The position numbers were made by a program, and so were the translations under genes. Positions 43,944-52,567 of a stretch of 64,000 nt of DNA are shown piece by piece. The notes beneath the pieces were generated by a model. The model made no database searches, was not told where the DNA came from, and saw only the letters and a program-made list of their open reading frames with translations. Position 1 is the stretch's first letter; the number at the start of each line of letters is the position of its first letter. The DNA is from UBA11346 sp038060575 (GTDB taxonomy: Bacteria > Planctomycetota > UBA11346): the NCBI GenBank assembly GCA_964652775.1, contig CAZZAM010000005.1, forward strand, positions 135,461 to 199,460, written 5' to 3'.

Positions 43944-44776
43944 GCACCGCGACCCTACGTGTTTCATGTCCTGATCGCACCGGACTGGTTGCGGCGCTGT
44001 CCGATTTCGTCTTCCGCCAAGGCGGCAACATCATCGATCTCGATCAGCATTCGGATGCCGACTCGGGCACGTTCTTCATGCGGCTGGTGTTCGACACCAC
44101 GCACTTCACCTTGGATCGACCAGGCATTGAAGCCGCTATCGCTGAACTCGCGCGCACGCACGAACTGACCTGCCAGCTCACCTTCGGCGATCATCGCCCA
44201 CGCATCGCAGTCTTTTGCACCAAGGTGCCGCACTGCCTCTACGATCTCCTGCTCGCCAATCGGCTGGGCGATCTGTCGGGCGACATCGCGGTGGTCGTGT
44301 CCAACCATAGCGAGCTCGAACCAGTTGCGGCACACTTTCAGGTTCCATTTGTCTGCATCGCTGGTGACGCTGCCGAGCGTGAACATGAATCACTGCTCGC
44401 CCGCGAACGCATTGGGCTCGTCGTCCTTGCCCGCTACATGCAGATCCTCTCGCCGGCATTTGTCACTCGGCGCCGTGGACAGATCATCAACATCCACCAC
44501 TCATTCCTGCCCGCCTTCGTCGGTGCCAGGCCGTACCACCAGGCCAAGGAACGCGGCGTGAAACTGATCGGCGCGACCGCCCACTACGTCACCGAGGAAC
44601 TCGATCAGGGTCCGATCATCGAGCAGGCCGTCGCCCATGTGTCGCACCGCGACGCCGTCGAGGACATGATCCGCAAGGGCCGCGAGCTAGAACGCCAGAC
44701 GCTGACCCGCGCCGTGCGGCTGCATCTTGAACATCGCGTGTTGATCAACGGCAATCGCACCGTCGTATTCGCCTAA
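43940..44776 (+). CDS. purU: formyltetrahydrofolate deformylase
   Basis: PurU releases formate from 10-formyltetrahydrofolate and balances the one-carbon pool. An N-terminal ACT domain (LRVSCPDRTGLVAALSDFVF) is followed by the formyltransferase-like part with VLARYMQILSPAFV and the catalytic block IINIHHSFLPAFVGARPYHQ. The 278-residue length is normal. Its ATG overlaps the ribokinase stop (ATGA), indicating translational coupling. Close to proS and rbsK it forms a three-gene operon, and an ABC transporter operon follows. Confidence 0.95.
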   Translation: MSTATLRVSCPDRTGLVAALSDFVFRQGGNIIDLDQHSDADSGTFFMRLVFDTTHFTLDRPGIEAAIAELARTHELTCQLTFGDHRPRIAVFCTKVPHCLYDLLLANRLGDLSGDIAVVVSNHSELEPVAAHFQVPFVCIAGDAAEREHESLLARERIGLVVLARYMQILSPAFVTRRRGQIINIHHSFLPAFVGARPYHQAKERGVKLIGATAHYVTEELDQGPIIEQAVAHVSHRDAVEDMIRKGRELERQTLTRAVRLHLEHRVLINGNRTVVFA

Positions 44777-44780
44777 TCCT

Positions 44781-45491
44781 ATGCCTCCTGACACAACACC
44801 TGCGCAGCCACTCATCAACGTCCGCGATCTGCGGGTTGCATTCGGCAGCGCTGACCAGCGCCTTCCCATCATCGACATCCCTACGTGGTCGATGTCCACT
44901 GGTGCGCTGGTCGTCATCGAGGGGCCATCTGGCTGCGGCAAGTCAACGTTCCTCAATGTACTTGGTGGCTTGCTGGCCTGCGACAGCGGGAATGTCCGCG
45001 TGTGCGGCGCGGATCTCGCCAGTCTGGATGAAGCCGGCCGTGATCGCTGGCGGGCTGATCATGTCGGCGTCATTTTCCAAGGACTCAATCTGCTGCAGGG
45101 TTTCAGTGCGCTCGACAACGTGCTGCTGGGAGCAACGTTTTCGCGCACGACGGTCACTGCGGCCGATGCGCGCGCACTCCTCAGCGAAGTCGGACTCGCT
45201 CATCGCCTGTATCATCGCCCATCCGAATTGTCACTTGGTGAACAACAGCGCGTGGCCATCGCCCGCGCACTCATCAAACGTCCGCAACTGATCCTCGCTG
45301 ACGAACCAACCGGATCGCTGGATCCGAAGAACGCAGCCGACATCACCGCACTGCTACGCCGGGTCTGCACCGATCACGGCTGTTCGCTGATCATGGTCTG
45401 CCACCAGCCTGAAATCGCAGCTGGATTCCCCGCCCGCGTCGACTTCACGACGCTGAATCGCGCTACGGCTCAGCTTGGTGTTGCACCATGA
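44781..45491 (+). CDS. ABC transporter ATP-binding protein (MacB/LolD type)
   Basis: This ATPase powers a transporter whose permease is encoded next. The Walker A is EGPSGCGKSTFLNVLGG, the signature LSLGEQQRVAIARALIK and Walker B LILADEPTGSLDP. The Q-loop and H-switch segments are normal. The protein has 236 residues, like LolD and MacB-type ATPases. It starts four bases after purU and overlaps the permease by four bases. The operon probably extends to the foldase at 48824. Confidence 0.9.
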   Translation: MPPDTTPAQPLINVRDLRVAFGSADQRLPIIDIPTWSMSTGALVVIEGPSGCGKSTFLNVLGGLLACDSGNVRVCGADLASLDEAGRDRWRADHVGVIFQGLNLLQGFSALDNVLLGATFSRTTVTAADARALLSEVGLAHRLYHRPSELSLGEQQRVAIARALIKRPQLILADEPTGSLDPKNAADITALLRRVCTDHGCSLIMVCHQPEIAAGFPARVDFTTLNRATAQLGVAP

Positions 45492-46738
45492 ATATGCTGC
45501 ATCTCGTTCTTGGCAGTCTACGTCAGCATCTCGGCTCTTCACTATTGGCCGCTGCCAGCATCGCCGTGGGCGTGGCGCTGTTGTTGGCAGTCACCTCACT
45601 GCGCGAACAAGCACATACCCAATTCACCCAGGTCGGACTCGGCGTCGATGCGGTGCTTGGACCGAAGGGATCACCACTCCAGATCACGCTCAATGCCCTC
45701 TATCATCTCGAAGAGATGCCGGGCACGGTGCCTTGGTCTTCCTACCAGGAGATCCGTAAACATCCGGTCGTCGCCGATGGATTCGTCTTCGTGACCGGAC
45801 ACTCCTATGCTGGGTTTCGGGTCAACGCCGTCGAGCAACGCTTCCTGAACGAGTTTGAATACCTGCCCGGCAGACGCTTTTCGACCGCGACCGCTGATGG
45901 CGGATCAGGGCGGATGTTCACTGACGAACACGAGGCCGTCGCCGGCGCTGATGTCGCCCGCGCACTTGGGCTGCAACTTGGCCACAGCTTCAGTCCGGTA
46001 TGTGGGGTGAAAGAAGAAGGTGGCCATCACCACGACGAACACGTAAAATTCGTCGGCATACTGGCCCCAACCGGAACACCGCACGATCGCGCGATCTACA
46101 TGCCGCTCGAGGATTTCTACACACTTGGTGGCCACGGCGAGGCCGTCGCCGACATGGCAAAGCACACGGAGCATCGCGTGATCAGCGGTGCGTATCTCAA
46201 GCTCGCCCGCATCCGTGGCAACGCATTCCATCCCGGTGTTCAGCAACTGCAGTACGAGATCAACCAGTCCACGACCACCCAATTCATCCTGCCGGCGGAA
46301 GTGATGCCGCGACTGTTCGCGATCATCGGCTGGGTCGATCGGGTGTTGCTCGCAGTCGGCGGTTTGGTCGCAGCCCTGGCAGCAGCGTTTCTTGGTTTCG
46401 CTTTGCTGGCAACGCTGCGCGAACGTCGGCGCGACTTGGCGCTGTTGCGGGCACTCGGTGCACGACGACAGACGATCTTCACTCTCGTATTGAGTCAGGC
46501 ACTCGTCATCAGTCTCGCTGGTGCCGTTGCCGGGTGGGTCGGAGGACACGCACTGACCTGGGTTGGCTGCCATTACGTTCACGCTGAAACCGGCATGCGC
46601 TTTTCGCCATGGTTCTACTCGTCAGCGGATTTCTGGCTGCTGCCGACCACCATCCTACTCGGCTTGCTTGCTGGGCTTATCCCAGCGATTCAGGCCTATC
46701 GACTCGGCTTGCTGACGACGCTGAAGCCACAATCCTGA
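45488..46738 (+). CDS. ABC transporter permease (FtsX/MacB type)
   Basis: The 416-residue permease has the MacB-like layout: one N-terminal helix (LLAAASIAVGVALLLAVTSL), a long periplasmic domain and three C-terminal helices with the FtsX core (LLRALGARRQTIFTLVLSQA). The periplasmic domain contains a histidine-rich loop KEEGGHHHDEH, which could bind a metal. Together with the DUF3299 partner and the adjoining foldase this suggests a tripartite envelope system, perhaps for metal or lipoprotein export. Start at 45488 overlaps the ATPase stop. Confidence 0.85.
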   Translation: MNMLHLVLGSLRQHLGSSLLAAASIAVGVALLLAVTSLREQAHTQFTQVGLGVDAVLGPKGSPLQITLNALYHLEEMPGTVPWSSYQEIRKHPVVADGFVFVTGHSYAGFRVNAVEQRFLNEFEYLPGRRFSTATADGGSGRMFTDEHEAVAGADVARALGLQLGHSFSPVCGVKEEGGHHHDEHVKFVGILAPTGTPHDRAIYMPLEDFYTLGGHGEAVADMAKHTEHRVISGAYLKLARIRGNAFHPGVQQLQYEINQSTTTQFILPAEVMPRLFAIIGWVDRVLLAVGGLVAALAAAFLGFALLATLRERRRDLALLRALGARRQTIFTLVLSQALVISLAGAVAGWVGGHALTWVGCHYVHAETGMRFSPWFYSSADFWLLPTTILLGLLAGLIPAIQAYRLGLLTTLKPQS

Positions 46739-46746
46739 TCGCTCAC

Positions 46747-47853
46747 ATGGAGTCGCCAACATTGTGCCGTTTCGGACTGCGCTATCCACGGTTGTTCTGG
46801 ATCGGCCTACCCATACTAGCCGCGCTGTGCATCGGCAATTACTGGGAGTATCATCATCGCTCTGCTCAACCGCGTACCACGCCCGACGTAGCCGTACGCA
46901 CGGAAGATGGCAAAGGCGGTCACGCAAACATCGGCATCAGTGAAGGCACCGCTGACGCACAAGCACTGACCTTCGCGTTGCTCGGATCGTGGAATTACCA
47001 GACCATCAATGGTCCGCCGTGCCCACCAGAGGTGCAGTCCCACCACGGACAGCAGCGCATGGTCACCGGATTCATGTATCCACTTGCTCAGGCAGACACA
47101 CTCAAGGTGTTCTGCTTGCTGCGCACCACGCAAACGTGCTGCTTCGGTCCGCGTCCGCAGTTCAACCAGTATCTCTTCGTCGAGACTCGCGATCCAGTTC
47201 CCTTTGAACGTCAGCGACCAGTGCAAGTCGTTGGCACGTTTCAGGTCGATCCACAGCCCATGCAGGGATACATCTATCGTTTGGAGAACGCGACGGTGAC
47301 GATTGCTCCAGGCGCTGAAGACGCAGCGCCGGATCCTGCGACTATCGCCCAGGACGAGCAGCGCACCCTGTGGGACTGGTCGCTGATGGAACAGCTACGC
47401 AATCAAGATCGCAGCACGCTGAAGATCTCGCCTGCATTACTGGCGCTGCAAGGACAGGGCGTCGTGGTCCAAGGCTTCGTTCACAACGCTGATCCCGGCC
47501 CGCCAGCTCAATATCTCATTGGTTTCCATCCACCACCTGGACGCCCAGATGGCAAACCTCCGACCCTGTTCGATGCCCTGACCGTGCAACCGACCAACGA
47601 ATCCAAGTCACCGCCAGCGTGGCAAGATCGCCCAGTCTGGCGCGGCAAACTGCACATCGTCACTGAGCCGGATAAGTGGGACGCGTTCGGACTTATCATG
47701 CTTGAAGACGCCAGCGTCTGCAGCGCACCACAGAGAATCGGCAATGGCCCGATCCTGCCCAACATGGCACTGATCCTGCTGCTGGCCTGCTTCCTGATGG
47801 TCACCGTTTCTTGCGCTAGAACCAAACCGGAACCCGTCACGGAGCCAGCGTGA
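46747..47853 (+). CDS. membrane-anchored DUF3299-like protein
   Basis: I start at the ATG at 46747 (MESPTLCRFGLRYPRLFWIG), eight bases after the permease stop. The protein has an N-terminal membrane helix (LFWIGLPILAALCIGNYW). Two segments resemble the DUF3299 fold: MVTGFMYPLAQADTLKVFCL with QTCCFGPRPQFNQYLFVE, and a second, weaker copy at VQGFVHNADPGPPAQYLIGF. A C-terminal helix (ALILLLACFLMVTVSCA) anchors the other end. DUF3299 proteins accompany transport operons in planctomycetes and proteobacteria with unknown roles. The stop overlaps the next start. Confidence 0.7.
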   Translation: MESPTLCRFGLRYPRLFWIGLPILAALCIGNYWEYHHRSAQPRTTPDVAVRTEDGKGGHANIGISEGTADAQALTFALLGSWNYQTINGPPCPPEVQSHHGQQRMVTGFMYPLAQADTLKVFCLLRTTQTCCFGPRPQFNQYLFVETRDPVPFERQRPVQVVGTFQVDPQPMQGYIYRLENATVTIAPGAEDAAPDPATIAQDEQRTLWDWSLMEQLRNQDRSTLKISPALLALQGQGVVVQGFVHNADPGPPAQYLIGFHPPPGRPDGKPPTLFDALTVQPTNESKSPPAWQDRPVWRGKLHIVTEPDKWDAFGLIMLEDASVCSAPQRIGNGPILPNMALILLLACFLMVTVSCARTKPEPVTEPA

Positions 47854-48824
47854 AGCACTCTGTCTGCTGGCTCGTGGTGTGCATCGCGTTCTGCGCCCCA
47901 TTCAGCGTGGCCACTGAGACACCGGCGGCCACTACTGATCCGGTCCTTGTCATGGTCAACGGCGAGGCGATCCGCGAAAGCTTGCTCAGCAGCGGGATCC
48001 CCAAGGACATGTTTGGCGGCAGTCGTAATCTCGCACGAACAAATCGGCTGCGCCGACTCATCGATCAGGTCTCGCTACGACAAATGCTCTCGACGCGTGG
48101 GGTCATCGTTGATCCAAAAGACATCGAGAAAGCCTACACTGAGCTCATCAAGGCGCCGCCAGACTTCGATAGTTGCCCAGGATGTTCGCAGTCGTACAGC
48201 TCCTTTGAGGACTATCTGCAACGCAGTTTCCTGACCTACGACGATGTCCGTGCTGATCTCGCATCCAATATGGCGATCGATAAACTCATTGAATCGAATT
48301 GGGAACGTGCCCACCCTGGTCCGACTGGAAAAACAGCACTGATTGATGCCGAGCGCGCTGCTTTCTCGGCCAAGTACCGCCGCTTCTGGCGCATCGCAAT
48401 TCCCATCGCCTTCGATGAAATTCGCGATGACCCGAAGCGACGCGGGCCAGGATGGGCCAAAGCGGTGGCGGTTTGCGAACGGTTGCGCAAGGGGGACGAC
48501 TTCGCCGTTGTCGCGAAGGACATCAACGGCGACGCCTATGAAGGTAAGAATGGCGGATACGCCGGAATATTTCCGATCGAATGCGCTAGCTCGTTTGGTC
48601 TCGATCAAACCCTCCTCAATGCCCTGCCCGCCAATACCGCCAGCGAACCGCGTCCTGGCTACATGGGCTATCAAATCGTCAAATGGCAACCGATTACCGA
48701 CGACGACATTCTGGAATTTGCTCAGAAACAATTTGCTGAAAAGAACCGCGCTGAATTATTCGAATCCATTGCCAAGCAACGCAAGTTGGAATGGACCAAC
48801 GGCAAGGCGCTGGTTCCAAAATAA
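47850..48824 (+). CDS. secreted SurA/PpiC-like foldase
   Basis: The frame begins with GTG at 47850 (GTGAAGCACTC), overlapping the DUF3299 stop. A signal peptide is present (MKHSVCWLVVCIAFCAPFSV). The N-terminal half resembles SurA helices (VMVNGEAIRESLLSS, KDIEKAYTELIKAPPDF), and the C-terminal half resembles a parvulin PpiC domain (WRIAIPIAFDEIRD, AVVAKDINGDAYEGKNGGYA, GIFPIECASSFGLDQTL). It likely helps fold or mature secreted parts of the operon. A hairpin repeat follows. Confidence 0.75.
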   Translation: MKHSVCWLVVCIAFCAPFSVATETPAATTDPVLVMVNGEAIRESLLSSGIPKDMFGGSRNLARTNRLRRLIDQVSLRQMLSTRGVIVDPKDIEKAYTELIKAPPDFDSCPGCSQSYSSFEDYLQRSFLTYDDVRADLASNMAIDKLIESNWERAHPGPTGKTALIDAERAAFSAKYRRFWRIAIPIAFDEIRDDPKRRGPGWAKAVAVCERLRKGDDFAVVAKDINGDAYEGKNGGYAGIFPIECASSFGLDQTLLNALPANTASEPRPGYMGYQIVKWQPITDDDILEFAQKQFAEKNRAELFESIAKQRKLEWTNGKALVPK

Positions 48825-48849
48825 TCCTCAAGCTGGCGTTTGAAAAACT

Positions 48850-48995
48850 CCAAGGCGACCGCTGAGGCGCTGAGGCCGCGGAGATCGCAGAGGAGAGCAG
48901 TATTCGGTCGTCACCCAACGAGTGATCGGCAGCGAAAACAACAACATCTCCCAACCCCAATTCTCTGCGACCTCTGCGCCTCAGCAGTTGCCTTG
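48850..48995. repeat. GCAGAGG-armed hairpin repeat, copy 6
   Basis: The left arm starts CCAAGGCGACCGCTGAGG, and the right arm ends CTCAGCAGTTGCCTTGG. The flank GGCGTTTGAAAAACTC precedes it, and GGATCGCGTTG follows. The element lies after the foldase gene and before the LysE-type exporter gene. Confidence 0.85.
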
Positions 48996-49068
48996 GATCG
49001 CGTTGTTTAGGGTAATCACAGCACACCTGCCCTGGCGTATTTCCAACTTGAGTAATGCTACAACCGAG

Positions 49069-49701
49069 ATGCTTGCTGATCTATCGTGGGGCTCCTTTCT
49101 GACTGTGACCACCCTGCATCTCGTGGCGGTAGCGACACCGGGTCCTGATTTCATCCTTGTCACCCAACGCAGCCTACGTCACGGTCGCCGCGCTGGTTTG
49201 CTGTGCAGCGCTGGCATCGCCACTGGCATACCGTTTCACGTCGCCTACTGCGTTCTCGGACTCACCGTCGTACTCGCACAATCACCGGTGGCATTCACCG
49301 TGTTTCAGCTTGTCGCTGCCTGCTACCTCGTGTTCATGGGCGCATGCGCACTCAGATCGACGGGGACAACGGTAGCGGAACCACCTACCGACGGTGAAGG
49401 ACCGATCAAATCGACCTCGTTCCTCATTGGCCTAGTGACCAATGTCCTCAACCCAAAGGCGGCCTTGTTCTTCCTGGCGTTGTTCTCGGCCCTGGGACCG
49501 ACAACATCGATAGAAACGCTTGTCGTCTTGGGACTGTGGATGGCAGTTCTCACGCTCATGTGGTTTACTTCGCTGACGTTGTTGCTCACAACCGAACGTG
49601 CGCGGGCAGCGTTCCTCAAACGATCGCAACTCATCGACCGTGCAGCCGGCGTTATTTTTATTCTATTCGGATTTGGACTGCTGCTGACTCGACTACATTA
49701 G
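49069..49701 (+). CDS. LysE/RhtB-family amino-acid exporter
   Basis: This 210-residue membrane protein shows the family motif GPDFILVTQRSLRHGRRAGL near the N-terminus and NPKAALFFLALFSALGP in the middle. About six helices are predicted. Related proteins export basic or hydroxylated amino acids, or homoserine. I start at the ATG at 49069 (MLADLSWGSFLTVTTLH) because the longer frame begins in the hairpin repeat. Flanked on both sides by repeats. Confidence 0.85.
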   Translation: MLADLSWGSFLTVTTLHLVAVATPGPDFILVTQRSLRHGRRAGLLCSAGIATGIPFHVAYCVLGLTVVLAQSPVAFTVFQLVAACYLVFMGACALRSTGTTVAEPPTDGEGPIKSTSFLIGLVTNVLNPKAALFFLALFSALGPTTSIETLVVLGLWMAVLTLMWFTSLTLLLTTERARAAFLKRSQLIDRAAGVIFILFGFGLLLTRLH

Positions 49702-49723
49702 CTGAAGATTTGGCGTTTGAACA

Positions 49724-49886
49724 ACCAAGGCAACCGCTGAGGCGCAGAGGCCGCTGAGATCGCAGAGGAGAGGAAGATGCTGTCACCTCTCTTGAAAAAA
49801 TATCGCTAGCGTGCCAGCCTTATCCCAACCTCCATCCTCTGCGTCCTCTGCGTCCTCCGCGGCCTCTGCGCCTCTGCGGTTGCCTT
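49724..49886. repeat. GCAGAGG-armed hairpin repeat, copy 7
   Basis: Left arm CCAAGGCAACCGCTGAGG, right arm CCTCTGCGGTTGCCTTG. Interior contains a run of six A. The flanks GATTTGGCGTTTGAACAA and GGATCGTGTTTTAGA match those of copies 3 and 6. It lies between the LysE gene and the HupE/UreJ gene. Confidence 0.85.
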
Positions 49887-49902
49887 GGATCGTGTTTTAG
49901 AA

Positions 49903-51018
49903 TTAGTCGAAAATCCGCGTCACCGTCCACCACAGACCCATGACGGCGATGGCAATACTTCCGGGCCAGACCACAGCCGGACGATACCAAGCGCGTTCGC
50001 GCCACCACCAAAAAGCTAGCATAAATGCGGTAACCACCGTTATCTGACCAAGTTCCACGCCCACATTGAACGAGATCAGCGCGCAGACGAAACGACCTTC
50101 GGGCAATCCCAGCTCGCCAAGCGCACCGGCGAATCCGAGACCGTGCAGCAGGCCGAAACAGAACACGATGACCCAACGCCACCAGCGCACATCGCGTTGA
50201 CATAAATTTTCGATCGCGACCACCGCAATCGACAAAGCGATTAGCGGTTCGACTATCGCTGACGAAACGTGGATGATGCCAGCCGCTGCCAATCCTAACG
50301 TGATCGTGTGAGCGCAGGTGAACGCCGTGATTTGAACAAGCAGTCCACGCCAGCTCCGCGCCAACAAGCAGAGCCCCAGCACAAACAGGATATGATCGAG
50401 GCCGAGGGGTAAAATGTGCCGAAATCCAATGACAATGTAGGATGTGATCGTGTGCAACATGGTCACGTTGTGGTTCGGCTCAGGCGTGGTCGAGGCCGTC
50501 GTCGCACTGCTGTTTCCGCGCCCCATCAGAGCGAACACTGGCTTCCACAGTTCCTTGCCACTCAGCACCTCGGAAGCACCAACCACAACCCCCTGCCGCA
50601 TCAGGGTGCAGTTGATGAGCAACTGGACCTCTTCCATGTCCTTGAAATCCAGTTGGCAGGTCACGTCAGACCAATTCGCTCCGGCGGGAAGCCTGAGCCG
50701 GTAGCGCATGGCGTAGCCGCGATGGCGCAGATCAGCTCCAACCGCAATCGGATCCATGTCGAGATACGTGCCATGCGCTTGGAATCCGAGCGCCTCTCCG
50801 ATGCTCTGCGCTGCCTGCAGCGCAGACTTCTGGTCGGGAAACTGCTGCACGAAAAGGCCGCCCATCGTCACCAGATTTTGTTCGATCGAAGCGACGACGA
50901 CGACAGCCTCACCAGTTTCGGGATCAATCTCCAGATCAACATGGACCGTTAACGGCACATGGGCGTACATGCAACCAGTCACCATCAATGCCAAGATCAG
51001 ACGCAACCAACGACGCAT
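49903..51018 (-). CDS. HupE/UreJ-family membrane protein
   Basis: HupE and UreJ proteins are inner-membrane proteins linked with nickel uptake or metal-centre insertion. The C-terminal half has about six helices with the family signatures GFRHILPLGLDHILFVLGLC, FTCAHTITLGLAAAG and GLLHGLGFAGALGEL, in which histidines are metal-ligand candidates. The N-terminal third is a signal-peptide-bearing beta-rich domain (MRRWLRLILALMVTGCMYA) of unknown role. No urease or hydrogenase genes are in the window. The start is the ATG at 51018. Confidence 0.85.
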   Translation of the reverse strand: MRRWLRLILALMVTGCMYAHVPLTVHVDLEIDPETGEAVVVVASIEQNLVTMGGLFVQQFPDQKSALQAAQSIGEALGFQAHGTYLDMDPIAVGADLRHRGYAMRYRLRLPAGANWSDVTCQLDFKDMEEVQLLINCTLMRQGVVVGASEVLSGKELWKPVFALMGRGNSSATTASTTPEPNHNVTMLHTITSYIVIGFRHILPLGLDHILFVLGLCLLARSWRGLLVQITAFTCAHTITLGLAAAGIIHVSSAIVEPLIALSIAVVAIENLCQRDVRWWRWVIVFCFGLLHGLGFAGALGELGLPEGRFVCALISFNVGVELGQITVVTAFMLAFWWWRERAWYRPAVVWPGSIAIAVMGLWWTVTRIFD

Positions 51019-51069
51019 GGCGGCACCATGCTGACTTAGACGACAATGGCAATCCGCACGACCACGCGG

Positions 51070-52098
51070 CTACGAACTGGACGTACGTCCCTGAACCGTG
51101 ATCAGCGACAGGCCGTCCTGCTCGACAACGGTTACCACATCGCCAAGGAATTTGGCGATGATGGCAGCATTCGTCAGCGTGTGTTCGCTCGGTTTTTGTG
51201 TGGCAAAACGACCACCGGCGCCCAACGCAAGCGGCAGCAACAGTTGATCTGCCAGATGCTCGCACACCGGAGCGTCCCCCTCTGCATAGCGCCGCAGCTG
51301 CTTCACGCAGTCGAGAGCAACTTGCTCGGCCGTCTTCCGCAACTCGCCGAACGCCGTGAACACGGCCGTGACGTTGGTGTGCCGCAAACGAGCAATGATC
51401 GCGTTGCCCGGACCATCGGCCTTGACCTCGTGTTCGTCGACTTCGTCGCGACTCCAATGTAATCCATGCTTGATCGCCTGCGCCTCACGGCTGGCGACGT
51501 GCTCTGGCAGATTGGACAACAACACATCGGCATGACGACCGATCGCCTTGCCGCGATCCATGAGATCAAGCGGTGCCTTCACCTGCCACGGTTGAACCGT
51601 GGCGCGAATGGACCCGCCACCGGCGGGATAGAAGCCATGACGCTCCAATTCGATCGTCGCCGAGATGCCACAGCGATGGAGCACCGGCAGAAAACTCTCC
51701 TGTAAAAATTCAACCGGTGGCGCCATGCTGTTGTGCGTGCCGCCACGGATGCTCACCGTCGATGGTCCATCAGCACACAGCAAGATCGGCAGAATAGTCT
51801 GCAGCACGAGCGTCGTACTGCCGGCCGAACCAATATCGAACGCATACGTTCCCGCACACGGTGCCTGCGGCGTCAGCGTGATCTCGCGGCTGTTAAGCTC
51901 GGCCCCCTCCAACTGTCCATTACAGACTCGCGCTGCGGCCTGCACGGCGACCAAATGCTGGCGCTGAAGGCCTGGCTTAGGACGACGGGCGCGGATTCGC
52001 TCTATTTTCACCGGTGTTCCGGTGATGGCCGAGAGAGCGAGCGATGTACGGAGGATTTGGCCGCCGCCTTCACCGAGAGAACCGTCGATGGTGATCAT
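51070..52098 (-). CDS. rtcA: RNA 3'-terminal phosphate cyclase
   Basis: RtcA converts an RNA 3'-phosphate to a 2',3'-cyclic phosphate via a covalent histidine-AMP. The start is the ATG at 52098 (MITIDGSLGEGGGQILRTSL), a typical RtcA N-terminus. A GTG at 52107 lies in the flanking repeat arm. The catalytic histidine is in CEHLADQLLLPLALGAGG, and the GSAGSTTLVLQTILPILL block is intact. The length of 343 residues is normal. It is the last gene of the ro60-Y RNA-HD-rtcB operon but an inserted GxxExxY element now separates it from rtcB and may disturb its translation. No strong ribosome binding site remains. Confidence 0.95.
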   Translation of the reverse strand: MITIDGSLGEGGGQILRTSLALSAITGTPVKIERIRARRPKPGLQRQHLVAVQAAARVCNGQLEGAELNSREITLTPQAPCAGTYAFDIGSAGSTTLVLQTILPILLCADGPSTVSIRGGTHNSMAPPVEFLQESFLPVLHRCGISATIELERHGFYPAGGGSIRATVQPWQVKAPLDLMDRGKAIGRHADVLLSNLPEHVASREAQAIKHGLHWSRDEVDEHEVKADGPGNAIIARLRHTNVTAVFTAFGELRKTAEQVALDCVKQLRRYAEGDAPVCEHLADQLLLPLALGAGGRFATQKPSEHTLTNAAIIAKFLGDVVTVVEQDGLSLITVQGRTSSS

Positions 52099-52100
52099 GG

Positions 52101-52566
52101 AATTCACACGGAGGAACGAAGAGAACGGAGGTCGAGACCCGAAGTAGGATTGATGAGTCGCCTTATTCCACGATGCATGACTTCAACGTTGAAATTACAC
52201 AACAGCCCAACTGGGATGTCGGCAAGACGCAGGTAGGTAATAACCTGTGCTTGATGAATTCCAGCTAGTGCATCGACGGACTTTAGCTCAACCAGAACGG
52301 CCTTATCGACAAGAATGTCGTAACGTAACGGGTGGGATAGAAGCCTGCCACGAAAACGGACTGGCACCTCACCTTGACGAGAGAAAGGCAAATCCGCATC
52401 TTCTAATGCAATAGACAGTGCGTCTTCGTAGACCGACTCCAGTAAGCCTGGGCCAAGTTCACGATGAACCTCAATGCAGCAGCCGATAATCCGCTGCGTC
52501 AATTGGGATAATTTGACTGGATCATGCATGACTGTCTCCGTTCTCTCCGTTCCTCCGTGTGAGTCC
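52101..52566. mobile_element. inverted-repeat element carrying a GxxExxY gene
   Basis: Inverted arms CACACGGAGGAACGAAGAG (left, from ~52106) and its counterpart CTCTCCGTTCCTCCGTGTG (right, ending ~52560) bracket the GxxExxY gene. Each arm is a run of degenerate 8-9-base ACGGAGGA-like units. The element begins a few bases after the rtcB stop and ends a few bases before the rtcA start, so it looks inserted at the rtcB-rtcA junction. No transposase or clear target duplication is seen. Confidence 0.6.
52104..52529 (-). CDS. GxxExxY protein (PDDEXK-like)
   Basis: The ATG at 52529 has GGAG six bases upstream, and that GGAG is part of the repeat arm. The 141-residue protein carries the family motif ELGPGLLESVYEDALSIALE (G-x-x-E-x-x-Y). 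A nuclease-like core (PLRYDILVDKAVLVELKSVD, D then E-x-K) follows, and the end (HQAQVITYLRLADIPVGLLC) matches PDDEXK_3 proteins. Function of the family is unproven. It is often present in many copies per genome in planctomycetes and relatives. Its stop overlaps the rtcA region by a few bases and its arms resemble the local hairpin repeats. Confidence 0.85.
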   Translation of the reverse strand: MHDPVKLSQLTQRIIGCCIEVHRELGPGLLESVYEDALSIALEDADLPFSRQGEVPVRFRGRLLSHPLRYDILVDKAVLVELKSVDALAGIHQAQVITYLRLADIPVGLLCNFNVEVMHRGIRRLINPTSGLDLRSLRSSV

Positions 52567-52567
52567 A

